From assembly GCF_900116045.1 (NCBI RefSeq), contig NZ_LT630450.1, positions 841,501 through 905,500 on the forward strand: DNA of 64,000 bases, given 5' to 3'. Position 1 is the first letter of the stretch, and each line of letters opens with the position of its first letter. A program made the translations under genes and the position numbers. A model generated the notes under the pieces. The model was not told the origin of the DNA. It was given only the letters and a program-made list of their open reading frames with translations, and did not search any database. This document shows, one piece after another, positions 31,771 to 41,155 of this stretch. This DNA is from Desulfovibrio piger. GTDB taxonomy: Bacteria > Desulfobacterota > Desulfovibrionia > Desulfovibrionales > Desulfovibrionaceae.

Positions 31771-33819
31771 ATGAAGTTCCAGTTTGACCGTCCCGCCTGT
31801 CAGAACCTGCGCAAGGCCCTCCGCAAGGAGTGGCTGGAAACCAACGGCCTGGGTGACTACGCGTCCAGCTCCCTGGTGTGCTGCAATACGCGCAAGTATC
31901 ACGGCCTGTTCGTCACCGAGCTGGCCCGGCCCGCAGGCCGCCATGTGCTGCTCTCCACGCTTGAGGAATCCCTGCTCATGGCAGGCAGGGAGTTCTTCTT
32001 CTCCTGCCGCAAACATCCGGGCGTCTACTTCCCGCGCGGGCACGAATACATGCAGGCCGCCTCTGCCGGGCTCTGGCCCTCTTTCCGCTATCGCTTCGGT
32101 GATGTGACCCTGACCCGCGAGCTCATGCTGCTGCCGGGACGGCATGTCCTCCTCGTGCGCTACAAGGCCAGCATCGCCAGCCCCGAGACCCCTCCCCTGC
32201 GCCTGCGCATCAAGCCCCTGCTGGCCTTCCGCAACATGCATGCCGTCATCCGGGCCGACAGGCCCGTCGACAGCGGTGTTTCACCCACGCTGTACGGGGC
32301 TTCCGTCCGCCCGGATCCCCAGCTGCCCGAACTTTTTTTGCAGATGGACGGCCCTTTCTCCTGGCAGACTGCCCAGGACTGGTATTACAACATCGAATAC
32401 CTCGTGGAGCAGGAGCGGGGCTTCCCCTTCCAGGAAGACCTGCTCATGCCCGGCATCTTCGAAGTGGACCTTGCCCCCGGCCATGCCGTCTACCTCACGG
32501 TTTCCACGGAAAGCCTGCAAAAGGAACACCGCAGGCATGATCTCGACCGCCTGTGGCAGGAAGAGAGCCGGCGCCGTCTCCAGAAGGAGGAAAAGGCGGA
32601 CAGCCTGCAGAAGCACCTGGCCCGGGAAGGGAAACGCTTCCTCATCACCACGCCCGGCAGCACGACCGGCCGGATCGACAGCATCGTGGCCGGGTACCAC
32701 TGGTTCGGCTCCTGGGGACGCGACAGCATGATCGCCCTGCCCGGGCTGACCTTTTTTGCCGGTCGCCAGGCCCTGGGCGAACAGATCCTCGCCGGCATGG
32801 GCGCTGCCATGCGTGGCGGGCTCGTCCCCAATGTCTTTTCCGCTGACGGGCACCATGCCTACAACTCGGTGGACGCTTCCCTCTGGTATGTCTGGGCCGT
32901 GCAGATGCTGCTCCAGGCCGATCCCCGGCGCATGGACTTCGTGAAAGAGCACTGCTGGCCCGCCATCAGGGAGATCCTCAGTGCCTATGCCGGAGGCCGG
33001 GTCCCCTTTGTCCATGCGGACGAGGAAGGCTTCCTCGATGTGGGCAACGAGCATACGCAGCTCACCTGGATGGACGCCGTGGTCAACGGCAGGCCCGTCA
33101 CGCCGCGGCATGGCCAGCCGGTGGAGATCAGCGCCCTGTGGTACAATGCCCTGGCCTTTGCCGACCATCTTGCCCGGCGTTTCGACGAGCCCCACTGGCA
33201 GGATTCCGTGGCCCAGCGGGACCGCATGCGCGCCGTTTTCGTCCACCGGCACTGGATCACGGATTACCGGGGGGACTATCTGGCCGATGTCTGGCGGGAC
33301 GGCGAACGGGACTTCCGCGTGCGGCCCAACCAGCTGTTTGCCGTTTCCCTGCCCTTCCCCATCCTTGAGGAGGACAATTTCGCCCCTGTGGTCTCGCGTG
33401 TGCGCCAGTGCCTGCTGACCTCCTGCGGGTTGCGCACCCTGGCCCCCAGCGCCAGCGAGTATTGTTCCCTGTACGAGGGCGGCCCCGAGGCCCGCGACAA
33501 AGCCTATCACCAGGGCACGGTCTGGCCCTGGCTCCTGGGCGCTTACGGCGATGCCCTGTTGCGGGCGGCCTGGGATGAGGAGGGCGCGGCGCGCGATCTG
33601 CTGCACACCCTGATCCCCCTCTTCGGCAGCCATCTGGGCGGTGCCGGTATAGGGAGCATCTCCGAGATCTTCGACGGCGACCCGCCCCACATGCCCAACG
33701 GCTGCATCGCCCAGGCCTGGAGCGTGGCGGAATGCCTGCGCCTGCTGGGCAGGCTGGAAAAGGTCGCCCCACAGGCCTATGCGCAGTGGGAACAGGCCCT
33801 GCTGCAAGGAGACAGGTAA
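31771..33819 (+). CDS. Glycogen debranching enzyme (amylo-alpha-1,6-glucosidase, GH133 type)
   Basis: 682 residues. The N-terminal domain (EWLETNGLGDYASSSLVCCNTRKYHGLFV) is the glycogen-debranching N-domain, and the C-terminal (alpha/alpha)6 barrel carries GYHWFGSWGRDSMIALPGL, NSVDASLWYVWAV and EISALWYNAL, all typical of archaeal/bacterial-type GDE. It hydrolyses alpha-1,6 branches left after phosphorolysis. It lacks the GH13 transferase half of the eukaryotic enzyme. GAGGAGG precedes the ATG. It is the first gene of a four-gene glycogen operon; its TAA overlaps the next ATG by one base. Confidence 0.9.
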   Translation: MKFQFDRPACQNLRKALRKEWLETNGLGDYASSSLVCCNTRKYHGLFVTELARPAGRHVLLSTLEESLLMAGREFFFSCRKHPGVYFPRGHEYMQAASAGLWPSFRYRFGDVTLTRELMLLPGRHVLLVRYKASIASPETPPLRLRIKPLLAFRNMHAVIRADRPVDSGVSPTLYGASVRPDPQLPELFLQMDGPFSWQTAQDWYYNIEYLVEQERGFPFQEDLLMPGIFEVDLAPGHAVYLTVSTESLQKEHRRHDLDRLWQEESRRRLQKEEKADSLQKHLAREGKRFLITTPGSTTGRIDSIVAGYHWFGSWGRDSMIALPGLTFFAGRQALGEQILAGMGAAMRGGLVPNVFSADGHHAYNSVDASLWYVWAVQMLLQADPRRMDFVKEHCWPAIREILSAYAGGRVPFVHADEEGFLDVGNEHTQLTWMDAVVNGRPVTPRHGQPVEISALWYNALAFADHLARRFDEPHWQDSVAQRDRMRAVFVHRHWITDYRGDYLADVWRDGERDFRVRPNQLFAVSLPFPILEEDNFAPVVSRVRQCLLTSCGLRTLAPSASEYCSLYEGGPEARDKAYHQGTVWPWLLGAYGDALLRAAWDEEGAARDLLHTLIPLFGSHLGGAGIGSISEIFDGDPPHMPNGCIAQAWSVAECLRLLGRLEKVAPQAYAQWEQALLQGDR

Positions 33820-35282
33820 TGCGCGTCCTCATGTTCGGCTGGGAATTCCCTCCTTTCAAAAGCGGCGGACTGGGCACGGCCTGCCAGGGCATGGCCACGG
33901 CACTGGCCAAAAAAGGCACGGAAATCTTTTTTGTCCTGCCCCGCGCCGAAAGCGACCGTCCCGTCCACCTGCAGGACGGCCTGACCATGCTCTCCGCCTC
34001 GGGCACCCGGATCTGCACCCGCAGCTCCCGCCTCCGCCGTGAAGAAGGCGTGCGCGAGAGCCGGCATGACCGCCCGCACACGGAGACCGTCCCCGGCTTC
34101 CGGGAGGAGATCGAAGAGATCTGGCGTGAAAAACTGCACCTGGAGCATATCGATTCTCCGCTGCGTCCCTATCTGGACAGCGCCGGCTACCTGAAAGAGC
34201 ACCGCGAGCTCCAGCGCCTGCTTGCCGGCAAGCGCCTGTCCGATCCGACCCTGCGGTCAGTGCTGCAGCATGAAGGCCCGGAACGGGAACGGTATCTGCG
34301 CGAGCTGTCAGAGGTCCAGGAGCAGTACGAGACGCTGACGCTGCACGGCGGCTACGGCGAGGACCTCATGAGCGAAGTCTACCGCTATGCCTGCGCGGCG
34401 GCGGCCATCGCCCGGCGCCTGGAATTCGACGTCATCCATGTCCATGACTGGATGACCTATCCGGCCGGGATGCTGGTCAAGCGGCTGACGGGCAAACCCC
34501 TGGTGGCCCATATCCACGCCCTGGAGCATGACCGCAGCGGCGACAACCTCAACAGGGCCGTGGCCGGCATCGAAAAGGCCGGCATGGAGGCCGCCGACCG
34601 CGTCGTGGCCGTGAGCCACTACACCAAGCAGGAAGTCATGGAACAGTACGGCATCCCGGAGGAAAAGATCTCCGTGGTCCACAACGCCGTCTCCCGCAAT
34701 GACATCCACAAGAGCGTGGTCATCCCCGAGCGTTGCCGCCACGAGAAGCGGGTCCTGTTCATGGGCCGCGTCACCTACCAGAAAGGCCCCGACTATTTTG
34801 TCGAAGCCGCCAAGCTGGTGCTGGACCGCCTGCCCCACACGCGTTTCATCATGGCCGGCAGCGGCGACATGCTGCCCAATATGGTGCGCCGGGTGGCCCA
34901 CCTGCGCATCGGGGACCGTTTCCATTTCACGGGCTTCTTGCGCAACGGTGAAGTGGACCGCATGTACGCCATGAGCGACCTCTACGTCATGCCCAGCGTT
35001 TCCGAGCCCTTCGGCATCGCACCGCTGGAAGCCATGGCCTACGACGTCCCTGTCCTCATCTCGCGCCAGTCCGGCGTGGCGGAAGTGGTGCGCAACGCCA
35101 TCAAGGTCGACTTCTGGGATGTGCGGGAAATGGCCAACAAGATCTGCGCCCTTCTTGCCTATCCCCTGCTGGCCGCCGAGGAAGTCCGCAATTGCCGTGA
35201 AGAACTGAAGAACATCCGCTGGGAAAATGCCGCCACCAAGCTGCGCGTCATCTACGACCAGCTTGTCGCGGGGAGGATATAG
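33819..35282 (+). CDS. GT4-family glucan synthase-like glycosyltransferase
   Basis: 487 residues. The start ATG overlaps the upstream stop (TAATG), so translation is coupled. Two Rossmann halves: MLFGWEFPPFKSGGLG-type N-terminus, where KSGGLG stands for the KTGGL nucleotide-sugar motif of starch synthase, and a C-terminal GT4 domain with SVSEPFGIAPLEAMAYDVPV holding the E-x7-E pair. An insertion of about 120 charged, helical residues (about 60-190) is unusual. By family and context it elongates or primes alpha-1,4-glucan, probably from a nucleotide-glucose. It could also use another acceptor, since starch-synthase-like GT4 enzymes are diverse. Confidence 0.8.
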   Translation: MRVLMFGWEFPPFKSGGLGTACQGMATALAKKGTEIFFVLPRAESDRPVHLQDGLTMLSASGTRICTRSSRLRREEGVRESRHDRPHTETVPGFREEIEEIWREKLHLEHIDSPLRPYLDSAGYLKEHRELQRLLAGKRLSDPTLRSVLQHEGPERERYLRELSEVQEQYETLTLHGGYGEDLMSEVYRYACAAAAIARRLEFDVIHVHDWMTYPAGMLVKRLTGKPLVAHIHALEHDRSGDNLNRAVAGIEKAGMEAADRVVAVSHYTKQEVMEQYGIPEEKISVVHNAVSRNDIHKSVVIPERCRHEKRVLFMGRVTYQKGPDYFVEAAKLVLDRLPHTRFIMAGSGDMLPNMVRRVAHLRIGDRFHFTGFLRNGEVDRMYAMSDLYVMPSVSEPFGIAPLEAMAYDVPVLISRQSGVAEVVRNAIKVDFWDVREMANKICALLAYPLLAAEEVRNCREELKNIRWENAATKLRVIYDQLVAGRI

Positions 35283-35283
35283 C

Positions 35284-36495
35284 ATGGCCGCCATCTGTTT
35301 CTATTTTCAGGTACACCAGCCCTACCGTCTGCGCCACTACACCTTCTTCGATATCGGGGCCAACTCCTGGTATGAAGACGAGAACGCCAATTGCGGTATC
35401 CTGCTCAAGGTGGCACGCAAATGCTATCTTCCCATGAACGCCCTGCTGCTCAGGCTCATCCGGCGCCATGAGGGACAGTTCAAGGTGAGCTTCTCCATCT
35501 CCGGCACGGCGCTGGACCAGTTCGAGACCTATGCCCCGGAAGTCATCCAGAGCTACCGTGAACTGGTAGCCACCGGCTGCGTGGAACTGCTTTCCGAGAC
35601 CTACAACCATTCCCTGGCCTTCCTCTACTCGCCTGACGAGTTCCGGGAGCAGGTCCGTCTGCACGACGACCGCATCGAGGAACTTTTTGGGGTACGGCCC
35701 ACCTCGTTCCGCAATACCGAGCTCATCTACAACAACGCCCTGGCCCGCACCGTCGAGGAGATGGGCTACAAGGCCATCCTGGCGGAAGGCGCCGACCATG
35801 TGCTGGGCTGGCGCAGCCCCAACTTCGTCTACAGGCCGGCGGGATGCGGGGCCCTGCGCCTGCTGCTCAAGAACTACCGCCTTTCCGACGATATCGCCTT
35901 CCGCTTCTCCAACCATGAATGGCCGGAATTCCCGCTGACGGCGGAAAAATTCGCCGGCTGGGCCCAGGCCGCCGGGGCCGCCGGGGACATCATCAACCTG
36001 TTCATGGATTACGAGACCTTCGGGGAACACCAGTGGGAATCCACGGGCATCTTCCAGTTCATGGAGGCCCTGCCGGATGTCCTGCTTTCCCGGCCGGGCT
36101 TCACTTTCGTGACCCCCACCGAAGCGGCGGTCATGTTCCAGCCCGTGGCCAGTCTCGACGTGCACAATTTCATGTCCTGGGCCGACGCCGAACGCGACCT
36201 CACCGCCTGGCTGGGCAACGACATGCAGCAGGATGCCATCACGGCCGTCTATCGCCTGGAGGAAAAGGTGAAGGCCAGTGCCAGCGAAGACCTGCTGCGC
36301 ACCTGGCGACGCCTGCAGACTTCCGACCATTTTTATTATATGTGCACCAAGTGGTTCGCCGATGGCGACGTGCACAGCTATTTCAACCCGTACGGCACCC
36401 CCTATGATGCCTACATCAACTACATGAACGTACTGGCCGACTTCGGCCTGACCCTGGATGTCCCCCTGCCCGCTGCCGGAACGTCCCGCGGCTAG
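35284..36495 (+). CDS. GH57 alpha-amylase/4-alpha-glucanotransferase family protein
   Basis: 403 residues, cytoplasmic. GH57 signatures are present in order: HQPYR near the N-terminus, LLSETYNHSLA, RNTELIYNNALA with the likely nucleophile Glu, and FMDYETFGEHQW with the likely acid/base Asp. The gene starts 2 bp after the GT4 stop with GGGGAGGATATAGC as ribosome binding region. In this operon it probably trims or rearranges alpha-1,4-glucan chains. Amylase, glucanotransferase and branching activities all occur in GH57; the size is nearer the short amylase group than the branching enzymes of more than 500 residues. Confidence 0.85.
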   Translation: MAAICFYFQVHQPYRLRHYTFFDIGANSWYEDENANCGILLKVARKCYLPMNALLLRLIRRHEGQFKVSFSISGTALDQFETYAPEVIQSYRELVATGCVELLSETYNHSLAFLYSPDEFREQVRLHDDRIEELFGVRPTSFRNTELIYNNALARTVEEMGYKAILAEGADHVLGWRSPNFVYRPAGCGALRLLLKNYRLSDDIAFRFSNHEWPEFPLTAEKFAGWAQAAGAAGDIINLFMDYETFGEHQWESTGIFQFMEALPDVLLSRPGFTFVTPTEAAVMFQPVASLDVHNFMSWADAERDLTAWLGNDMQQDAITAVYRLEEKVKASASEDLLRTWRRLQTSDHFYYMCTKWFADGDVHSYFNPYGTPYDAYINYMNVLADFGLTLDVPLPAAGTSRG

Positions 36496-36599
36496 CGCGT
36501 CTCCCGGCACGGTTTGCCTGACGGATCATGCCCTGCACGAAGGCATGGCCCGGAAGTCATCCCCGGGGGCTTTCCATGAATGCAAGGAGATCCGTCTCA

Positions 36600-39500
36600 A
36601 TGTCACAAGATCTGTCAAACGCGACCCTCTTTGAGGTCAGCTGGGAGGTCTGCAACAAGGTCGGCGGCATCTATGCCGTCGTCAGCAGCAAGATCCTGGA
36701 GGCCCTGGCCACCTTTGGAGAGAACTATTTCCTTCTGGGCCCCGACCTGGGCAACAATCCCGACTTTGAAGAGACCGACGAGCCCTGCTGGCAGGAACTG
36801 CGCCAGGAGACCGACCGGCGCAACCTGAATTGCCGCTTCGGGCGCTGGAACATCCCCGGCCGCCCCAAGGTCGTCCTGGTCGGCTACCGTGACCGCTATG
36901 ACCAGAGCCAGCTGCTGTTCTCGCTCTGGAACCGCTACGGTGTGGACTCCATCTCCGGCGGCTGGGACTATGTGGAACCGGTCATGTTCAGCACGGCCTG
37001 CGGCGAAGTGATCGAGGCCGCCTGCAAGGCACTGAACATCCCCGCCGATGGCCCGGCCCTGGCCCATTTCCATGAATGGATGTGCGGCGGCGGCCTGCTC
37101 TACCTCAAGGCCAACGCGCCCTATGTGGGCACGGTCTTCACCACGCACGCCACCATGCTGGGACGCTCCATGGCCGGCTCCGGCTTCGACATCTACAAAC
37201 AGATGCACCAGATAAACCCCAAGCATGAAGCCGGGGCCTACAACATCACGGCCAAATGCTCCATGGAGACGGCCTCAGCCCGTGAAGCAGACTGCTTCAC
37301 CACCGTCAGCCGCATCACGGCCGACGAGGCGGGCGTCTTCCTGGGACGTACGCCCGACGTGCTGACCCTCAATGGCCTGGACATGCGCGTCATCCCCGAC
37401 TACAGCCGGGACCGGAACCTGGCCGCCACCTCCCGGCAGCGTCTGCTGGAGGCCGCCGGCCGCCTGCTGCGCCGCCAGCTGCCCGCGGATACCCGCATCT
37501 TCATCGTCTCCGGCCGCTACGAATACCACAACAAGGGCATCGATGTCTTTCTCGATGCCCTCGGCATGGTCAACACGGCCCTCAGCCAGTCCCAGTCCAA
37601 TGTGCTGGCCCTGTGCGCGGTCATGGGCGGGCACAGCGGGGTCAATGCCGACGCGGTCAGCGGCGATCCGGCCAAAGTCCCCGGGCAGGGCGCCTTCTGG
37701 ATCAGCAGCCATCATGTCTACAACCAGCCCAATGACCCCATCCTCAACGCCTGCCAGCGTCTGGGCCTGGACAACAGACCGGAGAACCATGTGCAGGTCA
37801 TCTTCGACCCTGCCCAGCTCGACGGCAAGGACGGCTTCCTGAACATGCGTTATGACGAGGTGCTGGCCGCCTGCGATCTGGGCGTGTTCCCCTCCTGGTA
37901 TGAACCCTGGGGCTATACACCGCAGGAAAGCGCCGCCCACGCCGTCCCCACCGTCACCACCGACCTTTCCGGCTTTGGTCTGTGGGTGCGTTCCAGCCAG
38001 CGCGAAAAGAACGGCGTGACCATCCTCTGCCGCCGCCAGACGTCCTATGACGAGACCGCTGCCAGCCTGCGCGACGTGCTTTTGCAGTATGCCTCCCTGC
38101 CCGAAGAACAGATGCAGGAACACCGGTGCATGGTGCGCCATGTGGCCGAAGGCTGCTCCTGGGAACAGTTCTTCCCCTACTATGTGCAGGCCTACGGCCT
38201 GGCCCTGGACAAGGCGCGCCAGCGCGGCTCGCAGCATGCCCCCGGCGGCAGCAATACCCTGACCCGCGTGCTGGCGGCCACCATGTCCACCACACCCAAC
38301 CTGCACAGCTTCACGGCCCTGACCTCACTGCCCCCGGTCATCGGCCGCCTGCGGGAACTGGCCCACAACCTCTGGTGGAGCTGGCATCCCGAATGCCACC
38401 ATCTGTTCTCGGCCCTCAATGAAGAGGAATGGGAGCGCAGCAACCACAATCCCATCGCCACACTGGAAAAAGCCACACGGGCACGGCTGATCATCGTGGC
38501 CCACGAGCAGAACTACCTGCGCCTGTACAACCAGACCATGGCGGCCTTCGACGCCTACATGGCCGAAACGCCGCAAAGCTTCGGCCCCCTGACCCCGCAG
38601 CAGCCTCTGGCCTATTTTTCCACAGAATACGGCCTGAGCGAATGCCTGCCCATCTACTCCGGTGGCCTGGGGGTCCTTTCCGGTGACCATCTGAAATCCG
38701 CCAGTGACCTGAACATCCCGCTGGTGGCCGTGGGCCTGCTGTACAAGAACGGCTACTTCCGCCAGCTCATCGACAAGGACGGCAACCAGACCCCTGTCTA
38801 TCCCGAAAACGATTTTTCCACGCTGCCCATCGAACAGGTCAAGGACCCGGACGGCAAACCCCGCGAGCTCTATCTCCAGATGCCGGGCCGCCGCCTGCAT
38901 GTCCAGATCTGGCTGGTGCGTGTGGGGCGGGTCAGGCTCTACCTGCTGGACACCAATCTGCCGTCCAATACGGCCGAGGACCGCAAGATCACGGCCCGCC
39001 TGTATGAAGCGGACCGCGATATCCGCCTGCGGCAGGAGATCCTGCTGGGCCGGGGCGGCGTGAGCATGCTGCGCGCCCTGGACATCCGCCCTGCCGCCTA
39101 TCACATGAACGAGGGGCATTCGGCCTTCCTCGTCTTCGAGCGCATCCGCCTGCTGATGCAGGAAAACGGCCTGTCCTTCGAAGAAGCCGGCGAAGTCGTG
39201 CGCGGCAGCACCCTTTTCACGACCCACACGCCCGTGGATGCCGGCAACGAGCGCTTTTCGCTGGAAAGCATGGAGGCCTATTTCAAGCCCTATATCCAGA
39301 CCGTGGGCATCAGCTGGCAGACCCTGGTCAACATGGGCCGCTTTGAAGGCAGCGAACGCAACGTCTTCGAGATGACCGTCCTGGCCCTCAAGTATTCCAT
39401 GAAGGCCAACGGCGTCAGCGCCCTGCACGGCGTGGTCTCCCGTCATATGTGGCAGGAGGGCTGGCAGGGTGTCCCGGTGGCGGAGATCCCCATCTCCCAT

Positions 39501-40850
39501 GTGACCAACGGCGTCCATGTGCCATCCTACGCCGGGCCGGCCATGCGCCCCCTGCTGCAAAAGTATCTGGGGGAAGGCTGGCAGGAACTGAAGCCCGAAG
39601 ACCAGCACTGGACCCGCATCACGGACATTCCCGATGCCGACCTCTGGATGGCCCGGCAGACCCAGAAAAAGCACCTGCTGGAAGCCCTCCGCTCCAGTCT
39701 GCCGGAATTCTTCAAAAAATTCGCCATCCCCTACGAAAAGCAGCAGGAGATGACGTCCCGCCTGACGCCCGAGACCCTGGTGATCGGCTTTGCCCGCCGC
39801 TTTGCCCCCTACAAGCGTGCGACCCTGCTGTTCGCCGATGTGGACCGTCTGGCCCGCATCCTGGAAAAGGCCGGTCAGCCCGTCATCTTCGTCTTTGCCG
39901 GCAAGGCCCATCCTGCCGATGCCCAGGGCATCGGCCTGATCCGGGAAGTCTACCAGCACATGCTGTCGCCCCGATTCTTCGGCAAGATCTTCTTCATGGA
40001 GGATTACAGTCTGGCGGTCTCGCGCCTGATGGTGCAGGGCTGCGACGTGTGGCTCAACAATCCCCGCCGTCCCTACGAAGCCTGCGGTACCAGCGGCCAG
40101 AAAGTATCGGTCAACGGTGGCCTCAACCTCAGCGTGGCCGACGGCTGGTGGTGCGAAGGCTACAACGGCGCCAATGGCTGGACCATCGGCCCCCTGGTGG
40201 GCAAGGACAGCCTGGGCCCCGAGCAGAGCGACTATGATGATGCCGCCTCCCTGTACTCCCTGCTGGAAGACAAGGTGATCCCCCTCTACTTCGAGCGCGA
40301 TGCGGACAACCGGCCCCACAACTGGCTGCTGCGCGTCCGCAAGGCCATGCAGACACTCATCGCCCAGTACAGTTCACACCGCATGCTGCGCGACTATCTC
40401 AGTGACTACTACATCCCGGCCGCCACCAGTCATCTGGAGATCCGCAGCAATCATTACGCCCTGGCCCGCCACCTGACCCACTGGAAGCAGGATGTCAACG
40501 TGCGCTTCGGCTCCGTGCAGATGGACACCATCCGCATCGAAGGGATCAAGGAAGACAGCCTGCTGGACGGCCAGTCCCTCCATGTGGCCGTGACCGTGCA
40601 TCCCGGCAGCATGAAGCTCGACGAACTGCTGGTCCAGCTGGTGGCCGGTCCCGGTGACGGGGCCACCTTTACGGAAACGCCTGATGTGGTGGAGATGACG
40701 CCGGAGAACGAGGGCGTGGACGGGACCATGACCTTTGTCTGCACCTATACGCCTGCCCGCAGCGGGCTCCATGTGTACGGTGTCCGCGTCATGCCCTGCA
40801 CCGAAGGGCTTTCCTCCCCCCTGGAGACACGCCTCGTCCTGTGGGGCTAA
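36600..40850 (+). CDS. Fusion of GT3 (eukaryotic-type) glycogen synthase and GT35 alpha-glucan phosphorylase
   Basis: 1416 residues from ATG 36600 (AAGGAG 10 bp upstream). Residues 1 to about 540 are GT3 glycogen synthase: EVSWEVCNKVGGIYAVVSSK is the yeast/animal synthase motif, with HFHEWMCGG and the late PSWYEPWGYTPQESAAHAVPT. Residues about 562-1416 are a DUF3417-type alpha-glucan phosphorylase: LAHNLWWSWHPE, STEYGLSECLPIYSGGLG, HMNEGHSAF and the PLP site GTSGQKVSVNGGLN with Lys1168. GT3 enzymes usually take UDP-glucose; the phosphorylase makes glucose-1-phosphate. One chain thus carries synthesis and breakdown. The frame is continuous; Met562 could in principle be an internal start but lacks a ribosome binding site. 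Confidence 0.9.
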   Translation: MSQDLSNATLFEVSWEVCNKVGGIYAVVSSKILEALATFGENYFLLGPDLGNNPDFEETDEPCWQELRQETDRRNLNCRFGRWNIPGRPKVVLVGYRDRYDQSQLLFSLWNRYGVDSISGGWDYVEPVMFSTACGEVIEAACKALNIPADGPALAHFHEWMCGGGLLYLKANAPYVGTVFTTHATMLGRSMAGSGFDIYKQMHQINPKHEAGAYNITAKCSMETASAREADCFTTVSRITADEAGVFLGRTPDVLTLNGLDMRVIPDYSRDRNLAATSRQRLLEAAGRLLRRQLPADTRIFIVSGRYEYHNKGIDVFLDALGMVNTALSQSQSNVLALCAVMGGHSGVNADAVSGDPAKVPGQGAFWISSHHVYNQPNDPILNACQRLGLDNRPENHVQVIFDPAQLDGKDGFLNMRYDEVLAACDLGVFPSWYEPWGYTPQESAAHAVPTVTTDLSGFGLWVRSSQREKNGVTILCRRQTSYDETAASLRDVLLQYASLPEEQMQEHRCMVRHVAEGCSWEQFFPYYVQAYGLALDKARQRGSQHAPGGSNTLTRVLAATMSTTPNLHSFTALTSLPPVIGRLRELAHNLWWSWHPECHHLFSALNEEEWERSNHNPIATLEKATRARLIIVAHEQNYLRLYNQTMAAFDAYMAETPQSFGPLTPQQPLAYFSTEYGLSECLPIYSGGLGVLSGDHLKSASDLNIPLVAVGLLYKNGYFRQLIDKDGNQTPVYPENDFSTLPIEQVKDPDGKPRELYLQMPGRRLHVQIWLVRVGRVRLYLLDTNLPSNTAEDRKITARLYEADRDIRLRQEILLGRGGVSMLRALDIRPAAYHMNEGHSAFLVFERIRLLMQENGLSFEEAGEVVRGSTLFTTHTPVDAGNERFSLESMEAYFKPYIQTVGISWQTLVNMGRFEGSERNVFEMTVLALKYSMKANGVSALHGVVSRHMWQEGWQGVPVAEIPISHVTNGVHVPSYAGPAMRPLLQKYLGEGWQELKPEDQHWTRITDIPDADLWMARQTQKKHLLEALRSSLPEFFKKFAIPYEKQQEMTSRLTPETLVIGFARRFAPYKRATLLFADVDRLARILEKAGQPVIFVFAGKAHPADAQGIGLIREVYQHMLSPRFFGKIFFMEDYSLAVSRLMVQGCDVWLNNPRRPYEACGTSGQKVSVNGGLNLSVADGWWCEGYNGANGWTIGPLVGKDSLGPEQSDYDDAASLYSLLEDKVIPLYFERDADNRPHNWLLRVRKAMQTLIAQYSSHRMLRDYLSDYYIPAATSHLEIRSNHYALARHLTHWKQDVNVRFGSVQMDTIRIEGIKEDSLLDGQSLHVAVTVHPGSMKLDELLVQLVAGPGDGATFTETPDVVEMTPENEGVDGTMTFVCTYTPARSGLHVYGVRVMPCTEGLSSPLETRLVLWG

Positions 40851-40876
40851 GGCCCCGGGCCATGAAATGACCCGAA

Positions 40877-40915
40877 GGGGGGATGCTGCCTGCGGCATTC
40901 CCCCTTCTTGTTTTT
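40877..40915 (+). terminator. Terminator of the glycogen operon
   Basis: A stem GGGGGGATGC (40877-40886) with GCATTCCCCC (40895-40904), one G-T pair, followed by TTCTTGTTTTT. Confidence 0.8.
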
Positions 40916-41155
40916 ACGGTCCGGCTTTTCAGCGGGCCGTCCGCGACGGCCGTATGCCTTTTGCGGCAAGGGCCCTTGAAAAGGCCGGGCACGGCGTATC
41001 CGTCAAGGATGCCGGCCCTCCTCGTTTCCGTCATGCCGCCACGAAGAAAAACCTGCCGCTGCCCCCAGCGCCCCGGGCACAAGCCACTGGCATCCCCCCT
41101 TCGCCGGCACGGCCATCACGGTCTCCGTCTTCTCCCCCGGGCAGCGCCTTCGCGT
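40916..41155. other. Gene-free gap between convergent genes
   Basis: Together with the terminator this makes about 300 bp without a gene between the glycogen operon and the acyltransferase gene. I see only G+C-rich sequence without a supported frame. Confidence 0.4.

Noticed and set aside
38200-38300. Two separate genes at the GT3/GlgP junction.
   Set aside because: No stop or ribosome binding site is present; the frame continues and the internal Met562 lacks a start signal.
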